A stretch of 64,000 nucleotides of DNA. Source: Platycnemis pennipes. Its lineage: Eukaryota > Arthropoda > Insecta > Odonata > Platycnemididae. How positions within the stretch are numbered: the first letter of the stretch is position 1; every line of letters starts with the position of its first letter. Below are positions 18,466 through 31,206 of the stretch, piece by piece. The stretch is taken from contig OW121856.1 in assembly GCA_933228895.1 (NCBI GenBank), positions 112,195,027 through 112,259,026 of the forward strand, given 5' to 3'. A model generated the notes under the pieces. The model searched no databases, was not told the origin of the DNA, and was given only the letters and a program-made list of their open reading frames with translations. A program made the position numbers and the translations under genes.

Positions 18466-21400
18466 TGAATTTTTCATTGCAATGGATTTTATCGACATCG
18501 TGAAGAACTGATGCTTTTAATTCAAGATTTTAACCCTAAATGCATTTGTCTACAGGAGACCCATTTTAAACCTACTGACAAGGGTTATTTCAAAGATTTT
18601 AACGTTTTTAGACATGATGACACCACTGGCAAACAAGCCCAAGTTGGAGTGGTGGTTGCTACTCGGGAGGCCCTTTACACCTCCCGAGTGCAGCTGAACA
18701 CGCCTTTCCAGGCGGTTGCAGTGACGGTGCATGCCCCGTAGGCAGTGACGTTATGTAACGTGTACTTGCCGGAGGGTGCACCTGTCACCCACCTAAAATT
18801 GGAAGTCCTTGTTCGTCAGTTGCCTAGACCCTTCATTCTGCTGGGTGATTTTAATGCCCATGACCCTCCATGGGGAAGTACGCCGGCCCAGAGCAACCGA
18901 AGGGGTCGCATTTTGTCGAGTTTTATAAATGATTTTAACCTATTCTTGTTGAATGACAGGGAAAAGACCCGCTTTAAGTGCCACACTATTCCTCCAAGTA
19001 ATCCCGCTTCAAGCAGTCTCACGACCAAAGTAAAACTGTCAGTTCACGAGGACATGTGTGGGAGTGACCATTTTCCCCTTTTTGTCACTAAAGAAAATGT
19101 TTTTAACCCTGATTTTATTCGACAAGGCAACTGGATTGTCCACAAGGTCGATTGGTCAAATTATAGAAAAAGTTTTAATTTTAAATTTGATGAGTATAAA
19201 GATGGTGTTATCAACGTAGAGCGGTGGACATCAGGGTTTCTCGAGGCTGCTAGAAGCCGCGTGCCTCGTTCCCAAGGAGTTAAACATCGACCAGCAGTTC
19301 CTTGGTGGAATGCCGAGTGCGCCGAGGCTATTCAACTAAGGAAGAAAGCCCTGCGGAATTTCAATAAATACCCAACAGAAAAGAATCTAACGAACGCGAA
19401 GAAGACCTCATGGATGGAGTACGCCTCGACCATCAATAACAGAACACCTATATCTCAGGTATGGCGTAAAGTCCGCTGCATCTCTGGAAGCCGCCAAAAT
19501 TATGGAATATATAGCCTAAATATTGACGGAAAGATAATATCTAAGTCTTCAGAAATATGCGAGGTTTTTGGCTGCTTACTCGAAGAGACATGCAGTGATG
19601 ACAACTATGACCATGGTTTCCTTCATATTAAACATCGAAATGAGACAGTGAGGTTATCCTTTGAAGAGAGCGGCGAAACCCAAAACTGCAATATCCCTTT
19701 CCAGCTATGGGAACTTACCTCCGCTATCGCTGAGTCCCGGGAAAGCTCCCCTGGAGCAGATGGCATCCTCAATGCCTTCTTCCGGAATCTTCCAGAACTG
19801 GCATTGGAGGAGGTCCTTAAGACCTTAAATCGTATTTGGACAGATGCTACCTTCCCGCATTCATGGCGGGAATCCGTGATTGTGCCTATTCCCAAGCAAG
19901 TGAAGGAAAAGAGTGATCCCAGCAATTATCGACCAATTTCTCTCACCAGTTGCGTTTGTAAACTCATGGAAAGAATGGTCAATCGCCGCCTTATTTGGTG
20001 GCTTGAGTCCCGAGACTTACTTTCAAACGCGCAGTGTGGTTTCCGTCGTGGCAGATCAACCTTAGACCATTTGGTGAGAGTGGAACACTTCATTCAGCAA
20101 GCCTTTCTCCTACGGCAACACGTCATCGCGGTTTTCTTTGATGTGGAAAAGGCTTATGACAGAGTCTGGCGTCATAAAATCCTAATGACGTTGCATAATT
20201 GGGGTCTCAGGAGAAACCTAGCGATTTTTATCCGAAACTTTTTGGACGGTCGGAGGTTTAAGGTCAGAGTAATTCCTATCTCGTGCCCACTCTCAGGCTA
20301 ACGGAGTACCACAGGGCTCCGTATTGAGAGTGACGCTGTTCGCCGTGGCCATCAACAGCGTAATGGAGTGCACTAAATCCCCAGTTATGGGTTGCCTTTT
20401 CGTAGATGACCTGGCAATGTTCTGCCGTTCATCAAGAATAGGAAGTGCAGTCAGATTAGTTCAACTCACTGTGAACAAGCTCTCTCAATGGTCCCACGAA
20501 AACGGCTTTAGGTTCTCCGCCGACAAAACGAAATGCATGCATTTTCACAGGCTGAGAGGATATCACGCACCGCCCACGCTACATCTAAATGGAAGGATAC
20601 TTCCGTATGTGGACTCGATCCGATTCTTAGGGATGACTCTAGACCACCGCTTAAATTGACGAGAAAACGTAAAATTATTGAGAGATAAGTGTTTTAAAAT
20701 TCTAAATATTTTAAAGTTTTTAAGCAATTCATCATGGGGTGCAGACCGCACCTCTTTGCTGATGTTATACCGGTCATTAGTCCGTAGTCGACTTGACTAC
20801 GGATCAATAATCTGTGCGTCAGGACGGGAGTCATGTTTAAGACCGCTTACATCGGTACACAATTCTGGGCTACGGCTGGCAACGGGCGCTTTCCGAACAT
20901 CTCCAATTTTGAGGCTTTACTGTGACGCCGGCGAACCACCTTTGCTGACTTGCCGTGAAATTTCGATGTGCAACTATGTTGCCAAGATTTTATCAATGAA
21001 GAATCACCCGTGTTTTAAGGTGATCACAAACCACTGGTTTTTAAACGTTTTTAACCGAAGGAGAAAGGCTACAATGCCAATTAGCATACGTTTTAATAAT
21101 TTTATGACACACAGTGGTTTTAATCTTCCTGACATATACCCATCAGGGTACCTGAAACACCCGCCATGGTCAATCCCAAGACCAGATATTATTAACACTC
21201 TTTTACTCTGCCGCAAATCCTCCACCACAGCTTTGGAATACCAGTGCCTTTTCCGGGAAGTCCTAGATAAGTTCCGTGATTTCACCCCCGTCTACACAGA
21301 TGGTTCAAAGTCGGAGAATTCTTGTGGGTGCTCTGTGGTTTCAGCATACCACGAAGTCGTTAAAGCCAAAGTGTACCCATCCTGTTCGGTATTAACGGCA

Positions 21401-22092
21401 GAACTGTATGCCATTAAGATGGCAATTACCGAAATAAAATGCAGCCGTGGGGCATTCCTGATATGCTCTGACTCTTCTAGCGCACTCCATGCAATTTCTC
21501 GTTTCTCCCCTAGCAATCCTCTTGCCCAGGACAATACAAACGGCCCTTGTTTCTCTTTACATGAAGGGAATAGGAATATCATTCATGAGGGTTCCTGGGC
21601 ACGTTGGCATAACGGGGAATGAAGAGGCCGATTCAGCAGCAAGGGATGCTCTGGAGAAAGCAAATACCACAATTCCTATAGTAACCGTGGAAGACCTCAA
21701 GGTAAAATTCCGAAATGTAGTTCTAAATAAATGGAACAATACCTGGGCAGAGCTATTAAGTAATAAACTCCGGGGTATTAAACCCACGACAGCAGCGTGG
21801 ACCACTTCTTACCGAAATAATCGGAAAGAGGAGGTCGCCATCACCCGCCTGAGGACACTGCGCCTTGACGCACTCGTATCTTTTTACTGAAGAGAAAATC
21901 CCACCGAGGTGCGATGAATGCGACTCTGCTCTGAGTGTGCATCACATTCTAACGGAATGTGTTAAATACCGGGCTGCACGCGAGAAACTAGGGATTCCTA
22001 GTACATTGCAACAGGTTCTTGGTAACAGCCCAGCGAATGTAAACAACTTAATACAGTTTTTACGCCATACCACCCTTTCAGACAAACTTTAG
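18466..22092 (+). pseudogene. ORF2 of element C (endonuclease-RT-RNase H) with several breaks
   Basis: The start is lost in a small deletion near 18480. The endonuclease shows CLQETHF, GDFNAHD and GSDHFPLF, with a TAG stop at 18739. RT follows with NYRPISLTSC, CGFRRGRSTLDHL and FFDVEKAYDRVW. A frameshift near 20290 falls just before the GVPQGS motif, then FVDD at about 20400. A TGA ends the next segment at about 20657. RNase H motifs (YTDGSKS, TAELYAIKMAI, CSDSSSAL) continue to a frameshift near 21530, then VPGHVGITGNEEADSAA, another shift near 21870, and the zinc-type end CDEC..H....C to 22092. It cannot be translated as one protein. Confidence 0.9.
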
Positions 22093-22204
22093 AACATTCT
22101 AGTTATAATATAATTTTATGCATTGTATACGATAGTAAATGCCCATTTTTTAGATCCATAATGCTCGCCGCATAAAGATACTGCGATTGAAACAGGATTG
22201 TGCC

Positions 22205-22237
22205 TGATGCAACATGACCACAGCTGTCGACGTACCC
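22205..22237 (+). other. 3' UTR stem-loop region of element C
   Basis: The block TGATGCAACATGACC...GTCGACGTACCC is the diverged equivalent of the stem-loop at 13912-13943; the stem pairing here is imperfect. Confidence 0.4.
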
Positions 22238-22267
22238 AATTAACCAAATCCAACCTACGAGGTCTAC

Positions 22268-24131
22268 GATGCCTTTCTTCGTGTGCCTATTCCGACCACA
22301 TAGTTAGAATTGACAATTTCTCCTCCGCTTGCACGAGATCGGGGGGGTGTTCTTCGATTCGGAGGAATCCTACGATCGTGTCTGGCGGCGGAAGATTTTA
22401 AGCACGCTGCCTGAATGGCGATTTAGGGGCAATCTGCCGACTCTTATCAGTAATTTTTCATTGAACCGAGTATTTAGAGAAAAAACAGGCCAACATCTCT
22501 CCTAATTTTACAGGCAGAACATCTAGGATCAGTACTTAGCGAAACACTTTTCGCCACGCAATAAACGATATTGGTGATGCATAATATCCCCTGAAATTTG
22601 ATCCTTGTTTGTCGATGATGTGGCGATTCTCTGTCGGTCATCCAGTCTTCTCACTGCCTCCAGACAGATCCAACTGACATTAAACAGTTCACACAGGTCT
22701 ACACAAAGAAACGGCGTTGTTTTTCCTGCAGGGAACACTGTGTGTGTCCACTTTCACCGACTAAGGGGAGTGCATATTCCGTTAACACTGCGCTTAGGTG
22801 GCAGAGATCTTAACTACGCTCAGTCGGTAAGATTTTTGGGAATGATTACAAATTCCCGTCTCAACTGGCGGTAACATTTTCAAGTTTTAAGAAACAATTG
22901 CTTTAGGTCCTTAAATATTTGAAAGTTTTTAGGCAACGTATCGTGGACAGCATACCGCACCACACTCCTTTTATTGTACCGGTCATTGGTGCGGTCCAAA
23001 TTGGACTACGGATCCTTCGTGTACTCATCCACACGGGAGTCCTACTTACGACCCCTGAACAGTGTGCACAACGCAGGGCTCCGGCTTTCCGGACAAGTCC
23101 TGTCTACGTCAGTGTCTATGTGGATTCAGGAGAGCCGCCATTGTGCCACCGAAGGACGTTGCTTATGTGCACCTGTGCCGCCAAATTTTAAAGATGAGGA
23201 TGAACCCATGTTTCAACCTTGTTCCTAAAGCTCTCTTGTAAAGCTTTCTTTTATCGCAGGACGAAAGCCACTCGGCCTGTAAGTGTACGTTTCCACAATT
23301 TTATTCGTGAACGAGGTATTCCATTAGCAGAAATGTATGCCATCGGGAATTGTAACCACCCACCATTGTTACTCACGCTCCTGACGTAAAAATGTCCCTT
23401 TGTGACCGAGAAAAGGCTTTTACCACTGCTGAAGAGTACCGGCAACCATTCTTAATGTTTCCTAGCAACTATCCCGAATTCGTTCCCGTGTTTGCAGGAG
23501 GTTCCAAGTCGGATACAGCCTGTGCGGTTGTATCATCCCACCATGGAGTCATGAAAGCAAAACTCAGCCCGCTGAGAAGTATTTACACAGCGGAACTGTT
23601 TGGTATTAAAACGGCTCTCGATGGGATAGAAGAGGCGGTTTGTGGTCTGCTCAGACTCCATGAGCGCCCCAAAAATCAATTTCCGGCTTCTCTCCAAAGC
23701 ACTGCATTGTCCAGGATATTCACTCTTCACTGCTCTCCCTTCACAGAACGGGAAACACCGTCTGGTTTCTTGGGGTCCCTGGACATGCGGGAATTGCCGG
23801 AAATGAGAAAGCCGCAAAACATGCTGTCAATCTTGACGATTTTGAACCGACGCTGTTACCTTGTGAACATCTATGAGCTTCACTACAGAGCTCAGTTCTT
23901 CAGCAGTGGAGGGAGTTCCCCATTAGCAAACTGCGTAAAGTAAAACCAGTGACGTCAGTGACGTATGGGAATAGGGGGGGCAGCCCAATGACCCACTCCT
24001 TTCTCTTCATGGAAGAGAAATTGCCAACTCGGTGTGATGACTGCGATTATCCTCTAGGAATTCGGCACATCCTGACGGAGTGTGACAGATACCGGGACGT
24101 GCTTAGTCCACTGGCCATTAGAGGTGATTAG
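22268..24131 (+). pseudogene. I-like copy D: strongly decayed RT-RNase H remnant
   Basis: Similarity to the intact ORF2 starts in mid-RT (DH-VRIDNF), passes a damaged YDRVWRRKIL, and reaches FVDD-like (FVDDVAILCRSS, about 22605). It then passes RSLVRSKLDYGSFVYSS and an RNase H where the motif reads FAGGSKS, so the catalytic Asp is lost. It ends at RHILTECDRYRD (about 24100). At least eight frame changes are needed. It is more decayed than A and C and is probably the oldest I-like copy here. Confidence 0.75.
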
Positions 24132-24139
24132 GTGAACTG

Positions 24140-25207
24140 GATTTTTTAATTTTTTGGGTAATATCACTTTGCCATTACTAGACGGCGCAATTTTTCATAG
24201 CACTCCTCATCACCGAGCGAAGAAGCTTTACCATCCAGTTACGGAAACGATAAGGACAGAAGTTACAGAATACGACCCCTGGAACGCCTTCTGACATCAC
24301 CGACTGCATAATTTCCATATTGCTACGGAAACACGTTTATTTTAGAAGAAAACAAGGCGGATTTTTATTGTTTTGACATTTTTATCATTCCCTTGATCGA
24401 AATGGATTTAAAAAGAACACAATCCGACAATTTGCCTTTGGATGACTCCCGTATGGTGGCATTCTTTTTAAAAATAAATAACAATTGCTTTGCCTACGCA
24501 GATATATGAGGAGTGAAAACAAACAGGGTAGGTACTATACTATATATATTTTATGGATGATTTGCACATTTAGCTACACACTACTTAATGAAATATCGAA
24601 ATACATTCGTTTATATCCACAAAAACAAATGAGATGAATGTTTTCGTTTACTAAGTATTTATTAAACAACTTACCTCCACGTACAACAGACAAACAATGC
24701 CCACATTGTTACTGCTCCCTGACCTCGTGTATTTAAGCTTCCTAAAATATGCAAATTTTAAAGAGTAATATCGTTATAAACCAATAGTAAAGGTAATAAA
24801 CTTCTGAAACAATGAGTTAAGAAAATAATGCGTGTTCTCCATTTTGTAAGTCTATTGGTAGATATTAATACAATGAGTTTTGGGTAAAATGTAACTATAG
24901 CCGGTTGTAGTGTTCCAATTCGAATTTTATTATTTTGAATTTCCCTCCCACCATTTTTCCTCCCTTCCTTTTGGGCGCTCACATATTCCTAGTGCGCGCC
25001 TATGACGACAGATGGCGTGCTCCTTACTTTCTTTTTGTATTCGCACTTTGTGGTTCGTCGGAACGCATGTGCAGTTCACTTCGACTCCAACTCCCGGAAT
25101 AAACGGCCAGGTTCCCGGAACATCTTCGTCCGAGGCATGAAGAGAGTTAGGTAAGTACTTCAGTTAATCGCCTCCTACGTCCCACTTCTCTTCCTTACCT
25201 AGGACTG
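24140..25207. other. No gene supported; AT-rich, with a GC-richer end
   Basis: No coding or repeat signature is visible by eye. The last 200 bp contain GTTAGGTAAGTACTT (about 25145) and CTTCCTTACCTAG (about 25191-25203), which resemble a splice donor and acceptor flanking a short intron just before the RT element. This is unsupported otherwise. Confidence 0.35.
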
Positions 25208-26919
25208 ATACGCAAGCAGTCAAATACACTCCCGAGTCAAATTTCCATCGATGAAATAAATCAATATTTCATTTCCTTGTCAGATGATACTACTAGCTCT
25301 CCTTCAGATGATTTAACTTCAGAGTATCTCCACGTCCCTTTCGATTCAAATAATTTCTATTTTCATCAAATTACATGGGAGGTTGCTTTGAAGTACTTAA
25401 AGCAGACTAAATCTAACTCTCCAGGTAATGATCAAATTTCAATACTGTTTGTCCATAAAGCCACTGAAGTCCTGCTTCCATGTATCCTTGAGATTTTTAA
25501 TTATTCTTTGTCACATGGTCAATTTCCAGTTGCATGGAAAAAAGGAATTATTATTCCCCTTCAAAAGGTAAAGAAACCTGTTACTTCTTCTGACTTCAGA
25601 CCTATTTCTATTCTCAGTGCTCTATCGAAAGTATTGGAAAGGATTGTTCACTCTCAACTTACTGATTTCCTTATATCATCTGGTAAACTTGATCCTTTCC
25701 AATCGGGTTTCCGTAAGGGATTCAGTACCCAGACTGCCCTTCTTAAGGTTACAAATGACATTCGTCTAGCCACTGAAAAAAATTGGTAACAATAATGGTT
25801 TTATTCGATTTTAGTAAGGCCTTTAATCGTGTCAATCATACATTACTCTTACGCAAACTGAAATCCCTGAACCTTTCCAGCTCCGCCTTAAATTGGTTTA
25901 ATTCATATTTGACCGGGAGAACTCAAGCTGTAAAGGGCCCCGGAGACGAGTTATCCTCTTGGCTTCCGGTCTCATGCGGTGTCCCACAAGGCTCTGTCCT
26001 CGGACCTCTTCTGTTTACATTGTACACCCTTGACTTGCCAAAAAGTATTAAATATTCTAAGTATATGCTTTATGCGGATGACTTACAAATTTACATTCAT
26101 TCCCCTCTTGATGAACTCCCACATTACATCGATGAAATTAACTGTGATATTTGTTCTATCGGCGAGTGGGCCAAAATCAACTGCCTTCAGTTAAACCCAA
26201 TCAAAACGCAAGCAATCATTTTTGGTAATATTAGACTTTTAAACAGTATTGTTTATGATCGCCTTCCACCTTTGCGTGTTAGTTCGACTACTGTTCAAAT
26301 CAAAAAGACTGTTCGTTACCTGGGACTTACTCTATCATCAACCTTGTCCTGGGATCAGCATGTTCTTGAAATATGTAATAAAGGTAATAAGACTCTCTAT
26401 TTACTCAAGTTGCATAAGAAAAATCTTCCTTTTTCTACCAGAGTTATGCTTGTAACTTCACTTATATTTCCAATTATGGATTACTGTATATTAGTCTATA
26501 GTGATTTAACAAATACTCTTAATATGCATCTTCAGCGATTACTTAACAGTTGTATTAGATTTATATTCGACCTACGCAGAGATGATCATGTATCTAAGTA
26601 CGCAGCTGAGCTGAATTGGCTACCACTTGACTCCCGAAGGAAATACTTCTTGGGGTCTTTCCTCTTCTCCCTCTTCCGCAATCGAAATCCTGAGTACCTA
26701 CTTAACCTCTTCACTCCTAGGTCATGTGTTTCTCAAAGAATAACTCGCACCGACCGTAGCCTTTTTCACATTCCATATGCTCGTACCAACCTCTACCTTA
26801 ATGCCTTCCTTATAACGGCTTCCAGATTTTGGAACTCGCTGCCCCTCCACATTAAATCCTCCTCCTCCCTCCAATCCTTCAAAATGAAATTGTATTTCTA
26901 TTTAAATAATCGACATTAA
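25208..26919 (+). pseudogene. Reverse transcriptase of the CR1/L2-like element (one frameshift)
   Basis: The first segment (to about 25785) carries NSPGNDQIS, DFRPISILSALSKVLERIV and FQSGFRKGFSTQTALL. The second (from about 25790) carries LFDFSKAFNRVNH, CGVPQGSVLGPLLF and the catalytic YADDLQIY (about 26073), then YLGLTLSSTLSW and a C-terminal thumb-type region ending NNRH. A single frameshift lies near 25783, between motifs 2a and A. Apart from that the domain is well preserved. Confidence 0.85.
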
Positions 26920-27111
26920 ATTGTGTCAATTTCGTTCATTAATATATTTTGGCGTTTAACTGGTCTAATTTCTGTATTTATTATGTTAATTATGTATGTG
27001 TAATTCTGAATTGAGTTTATTTGAGCAGAATGTGCATTTTTGTTATAATGTATTTGCTCTTATGGGTTACCCCAGAGCATTAATAAATATTTCATTCATT
27101 CATTCATTCCT
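25208..27111 (+). mobile_element. CR1/L2-like non-LTR element, 5'-truncated, (ATTC)n tail
   Basis: An RT-only element lacks the endonuclease and any ORF1, is 5'-truncated near 25208, and ends in an ATTC microsatellite (about 27086-27111). The RT lacks an RNase H domain and is clearly distinct from the I-like RTs in the window. The simple-repeat 3' end and protein motifs point to the CR1/L2/jockey assemblage; the exact clade cannot be fixed by eye. Confidence 0.75.
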
Positions 27112-27239
27112 TTGGTGATTTCTCAGGTCACTTACGACCGAGTCCAAGTCATTTTTTCAAATTTTGACGTCCTCATTCCAATGGACTCTGCCCCGTGATC
27201 GAACAGCTATCAACGTGTCAAAAAAAACTCCTGCGTGCT

Positions 27240-27640
27240 GTTCCTTGAATTGATCAGCAAAACAATATTAGAGAGATAGATCGTCGTAGCGATAGATTAA
27301 AAATGTAATTTTCCACGAGTACGGTACGAGAACTTCAGTATAGCCAAGGGTTGGGTAGGTCAAATACTTGTGGAGTTTCCTGTACTGCAAAAAACATATT
27401 AAATTATGCGCTCTAGGGAAACGAAGACAAATATTTCTAACCAGTAATTACTAAGATCCTATGTAGACACATAACATCTAGTTGCACGTGAATCTTACGC
27501 CTAACTTGTAGTAGTACCTATGATTGTAGCCCTTATTAGCATGTCAGTGGTGCAATCATGGTATTATTCACCCTCCGCAAACTCCATCGCGGTGGCTCTC
27601 AGGGTGTGTGTTAAAGGGGGCATCACATAATAATAATTCT
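27240..27640 (+). mobile_element. CR1 3'-end fragment (same family as the element at 34080-51466)
   Basis: The block with CACCCTCCGCAAACTCCATCGCGGTGG-type sequence (about 27570) matches the last 60 bp of the large CR1 element (51405-51440). Upstream GATAGATTAAAAATGTAATTTTCC resembles the end of its ORF2. Orientation is the same and the copy is old. Confidence 0.55.
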
Positions 27641-29365
27641 AATCAATTATCCCTAATAGCTAAATGTGATAAAGTTTTTTCTGGAAAAGAGCGGATGAAA
27701 TTCACCCATGTGATATCTACGTATTTGCTTTCTAGACATGTTTATATTTGTTCAAGGGAAGAGAAATTTCTACAGAATAACTAATTGTATAACCGATAAT
27801 TGGGTTAATGAACAGAGTTAATTAACATCCAAACCTAATTAACATCCAATGCATGGAAATATCAAAAATAGAACCCTAGAATGATTATAAAAAAGGAAGC
27901 ATATAAAGTTACTCGATTCACTTGTGGAAGTAGCACCGTGGTTGAATAATGGAATATAAAACTGAGGTTCCCAGGTTCGAATCAAAGGCAAGGAATATTT
28001 TAATATCCATTCACTGGAAAGAGATATTTTAATTTTTTTTATTTTTAATAAAATGATACACACGCAACAATGTTGCCAATTTAAAATACGCTATTGACAA
28101 TCACATTTGACCCAAAAGAATATTCAAACAATAAAAAAAAACAGGAAAGCCCAGATGATAGCACTATGCTGATTAGAATATTAAAATACGTAAATAAGCA
28201 TAGAATTTGCAGTATTATTGCACTCAGAAATACATGCAGATGTGCGAACCACAACCTTACTTTCCTGTAAAACTCTCATATATATTACGCCATGTAGTAA
28301 ACATATGTATACCAAGAGAACAAAAGGTTCAATCATCAAAATGTTGTAAAATAAATGATCTTCCAAAGAAACTTGATTCATAAATTAATGATTTCCACAA
28401 ATGCGTGTCTAATTGTTCTGTAGATAGGAAAATCGTTACGTAATCGTTATTGTTTATAGCAATACACCCCTTAACGCATTCGACAGGTAACTTATGTAAT
28501 GTATTTCGCATAATACTCATTCAAATAAACATTTGAAGAATATTCTTTACTCATATCAGAGAATGGTAGAGTGGTTGAACTACAGACTCTTCAAATGCAG
28601 CAAACGTAATAATTGAGAGGCAAAAGGAAGAAGAACATAATTTACTATTATCCTTGGATAAACGCAAATAAAATAAATCCTCGGATAAAATTTACGTTTT
28701 AAATACAAGAATAGAGATAACTTAAATACATATATAATTTGTTATTCATTTTCCAGCGTAAATACTCAAGTTAAATGGGGTATATTGTACGGTACATCTC
28801 ATACATAGCGGTAAAAGTCTTCAGGATGCATATTTAAATTAAAATTATCATAGTTTTTTAAAACACTTAAAAGGGAACATATAGTTTTTGAAGCCACTCT
28901 TTTGAGTTACATAAATTATATTATGAGGAATACGAAGCTAGTACTACAATTTTTTGCAACCATAAATGTTTCCTCAAGTGCAACACTCAACAGAATTGGT
29001 TTTGAGTATAGTGTATATTAAATATTCAATGAAAGATGAGTTAATAATAAACATTTATAAGTAATTGTTACATCATAATATTGAAAGGTCCTTTTTGCTT
29101 AAGAAAGGAATTAAATTAACGCTCTAATGAGTAATTTAATGGAATCATTTAGTTGAAACGCGCCTTTTAGCTGTCATAGATTTTTTTCTTTCCGCCATTT
29201 CGTTTGTTATTATTGCAACCTTGGATATGTCATTCTGCCAGCGAGAAATTAAGGGAAAGGAGAAATTACGCACCAGGCATGTTAAATAGCGGGAGAGATA
29301 AAACCAACGAGTTGTCCATTGACGTGTTGACGCACCCACCGTGTTTACTGAAGCTACACAGTATT
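27641..29365. other. No gene supported; very AT-rich
   Basis: Only short AT-driven reading frames are present. A weak tRNA-like motif lies at 27925-27990. Confidence 0.5.
27925..27990 (+). repeat. Possible tRNA-derived SINE fragment
   Basis: TAGCACCGTGGTT resembles a tRNA A box, and GGTTCGAATC about 35 bp on is a good B box. No cloverleaf can be drawn, so this is not a tRNA gene; a SINE head is the likeliest reading. Confidence 0.35.
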
Positions 29366-29369
29366 TTTG

Positions 29370-30165
29370 TCCAAGAAAACTCAGATGAGTAGTTGCATAT
29401 TCCTGCTGGAGACACATTATAAAGCAACGGACAAGGGCATTTTAAAAGGTTTAACGTTATTAGACTGGACGACACTACTAGTGGCCAACGAGCCCAAGGT
29501 TGAGTGGCAGTTGCTACTCGGGAGGCCCTTTACACCTCTCGAGTGCATCTACACACGCCGCTTCAGGCGGTAGCGGTGACCATACATGCCCCCGAGGCAA
29601 TAACGTTGTGTAACGTGTATCTCCCGGAGGGTGCGCCGGTCACCCGTTTTAACCTAGAAGCCCTTGTCCATCAGCTACCTCAGCCTTTTATTTTATTGGG
29701 AGATTTTAACGCGCACGATCCGCAATGGGGAAGCTCTTGAGCTAGGTGGAATCGTAAAGGACATATTTTATCCTAGTTTATATGTGATTCTTGTTTTACT
29801 AAACAACTGGGTAAAAACACATTTCAACAGTTTTAGTGGTTACTGTTCGACTATCGATTTATGTATCGTTTCGTGCGTTTTAGTTACAAAACTCGACGTG
29901 CTTAGTCGACTGGGCATTGGAGGGGATTTAGGGTCAATCTAGGCGACGACCCTCATACTATTGACTGTGTTATATTAATTTTAAAGGAAACTGGACTTTT
30001 TAGAAAATTATAAATACAGCTTTTAGCAATATTAAAGGATTTAACGTTCGACGATGCGATAAATAAGCACAATACCTGAATTCAGATAACATAGTGCCGA
30101 CGGGTTTAAATTAATAAATTATATTTCTTAAAAGTAGTGGCGCAAAATGACCACGCTAAATATCA
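29370..30165 (+). mobile_element. I-like copy G, internal-deletion derivative
   Basis: This contains the start of an I-like ORF2 endonuclease and then, after a junction near 29895, the last 35 codons of ORF2 and the 3' UTR (AAAATGACC block near 30143). Everything from late endonuclease through RT and RNase H is missing. Confidence 0.75.
29380..30012 (+). pseudogene. Deleted ORF2 of copy G
   Basis: ETHYKATDKGILKG, then after a frame change ATREALYTSRVHLHTP, LCNVYLPEGAPVTR and GDFNAHDPQWGSS are the N-terminal endonuclease. After FSGYCSTIDLCIV the text jumps to LGIGGDLGS, followed by CVILILKETGLFRKL, the extreme C terminus of ORF2. Stops and frameshifts are also present. Confidence 0.8.
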
Positions 30166-30892
30166 ATCCTTCTTCTAATATTTCTTTCCATCTCAGGCTT
30201 TTGTCTCCTTCTCTATGAGTGGCATCAGTCGGATGTCACGCAATTGGATGCCTAAAGAGAGTCACATATGTCTCGTACAGTGTTCCTAAAAGATAAAATA
30301 AATATATTATATATAATGTAACATGTGTAGAATGAATTTCTCAGTGAAAAATCTGACAATTTGACAATCATCAAAATGTACAATTTAAACCAGTACTTCT
30401 ACAAGGCCTTAGAAATATGTGAATATTCAATATTGAAAAGTAGTTCAATACTGTTAATTAATGCAGGAACTAAATGCTAGCCATTTAAAGTCAAAATCCC
30501 TCTAGCACTGCTGTCAATGCTATGAGTGTAGAAAAATTCATTGAAGTAGGAGCTCTTTATCAACATCAGGAGATACAAATGCATGAAAAGAACCTTGCTC
30601 CATTTTAAATTCAACCAAGGGGATTTTTTCTACTTACTTTCAATGATATAGAAAGAATGTTTGAATAGAAATAATGTTTGCATAGATGGTTTGTAATTAA
30701 CTATCATACAATATTCCGTGCCATTTGTGCATCTGGATCATCACCAAATAAAGAAGACTCCAGAATCTGAGGAATTTAAGTGGAAACATATATTAGACAA
30801 GTGACAAATACAAACAAACTATGTTTGGGTGGACTTCTTGAAAATAACATTCCTCTCCCTTTACCAGCATATTTCGTTTAGATTCTTCTTTC
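30166..30892. other. No gene supported (left flank of the copia element)
   Basis: AT-rich DNA with no recognisable coding or repeat structure. The last five bases, CTTTC (30888-30892), are the left copia TSD. Confidence 0.5.
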
Positions 30893-31039
30893 TGTTGAAC
30901 CTTTTTCAAAGCTTTAATCCACTTTCTTAATTAAAACACACAACACACAGGAAAGTTATTCTTTTCATAAGCATACCAAGCAACTAATCAACAGATTATA
31001 TCCTCAAGATAAAGCATGTGTCACACACAGTATTCAACA
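30893..31039 (-). repeat. 3' LTR of the copia element (147 bp)
   Basis: Shares long blocks with 52243-52388 (CTTTAATCCACTTTCTTAATTAAA, ACTAATCA, CAGATTATATCC, ATTCAACA). The outer edge TGTTGAAC is directly preceded by the CTTTC TSD. Confidence 0.92.
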
Positions 31040-31060
31040 CTCTCTCTTAATTTTTTTTCT
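31040..31060 (-). other. Polypurine tract of the copia element
   Basis: Immediately inside the 3' LTR the minus strand is purine-rich (AAAAAAAATTAAGAGAGAG), the expected primer for plus-strand DNA synthesis. Confidence 0.7.
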
Positions 31061-31206
31061 GGAAACAGAATAGAAAACAAATTACATCATTCAACAATAT
31101 AAAAGCATTTCTCGGAATTGGAATTCACAACACTGAATTATTGCATTCTTAATACACAAAAATTAATGACATGCATTTTAGCAAAAATTAAATTCCTTCA
31201 ATCTCT

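Larger units (their letters stand above)
14812..22240 (+). mobile_element. I-like non-LTR element C, near full length, decayed, carrying a Transib-like insertion
   Basis: Starts with CCCCCCTGCGGGTAGGGGG like element B and ends near 22240 after the shared 3' stem-loop. Without the 1.86-kb insertion it is about 5.6 kb, essentially full length. ORF1 has an early stop and a frameshift; ORF2 has at least two stops and three frameshifts. No convincing TSD was found. A run of about 17 G at 14879-14895 within the leader could be an assembly artefact. Confidence 0.85.

Noticed and set aside
25145..25205. GTAAGT and CCTAG as a real intron next to the RT element
   Set aside because: Only one donor/acceptor pair with no supporting reading frame; chance is not excluded.
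27925..27990. tRNA gene
   Set aside because: Box motifs only; no acceptor stem or cloverleaf can be formed.
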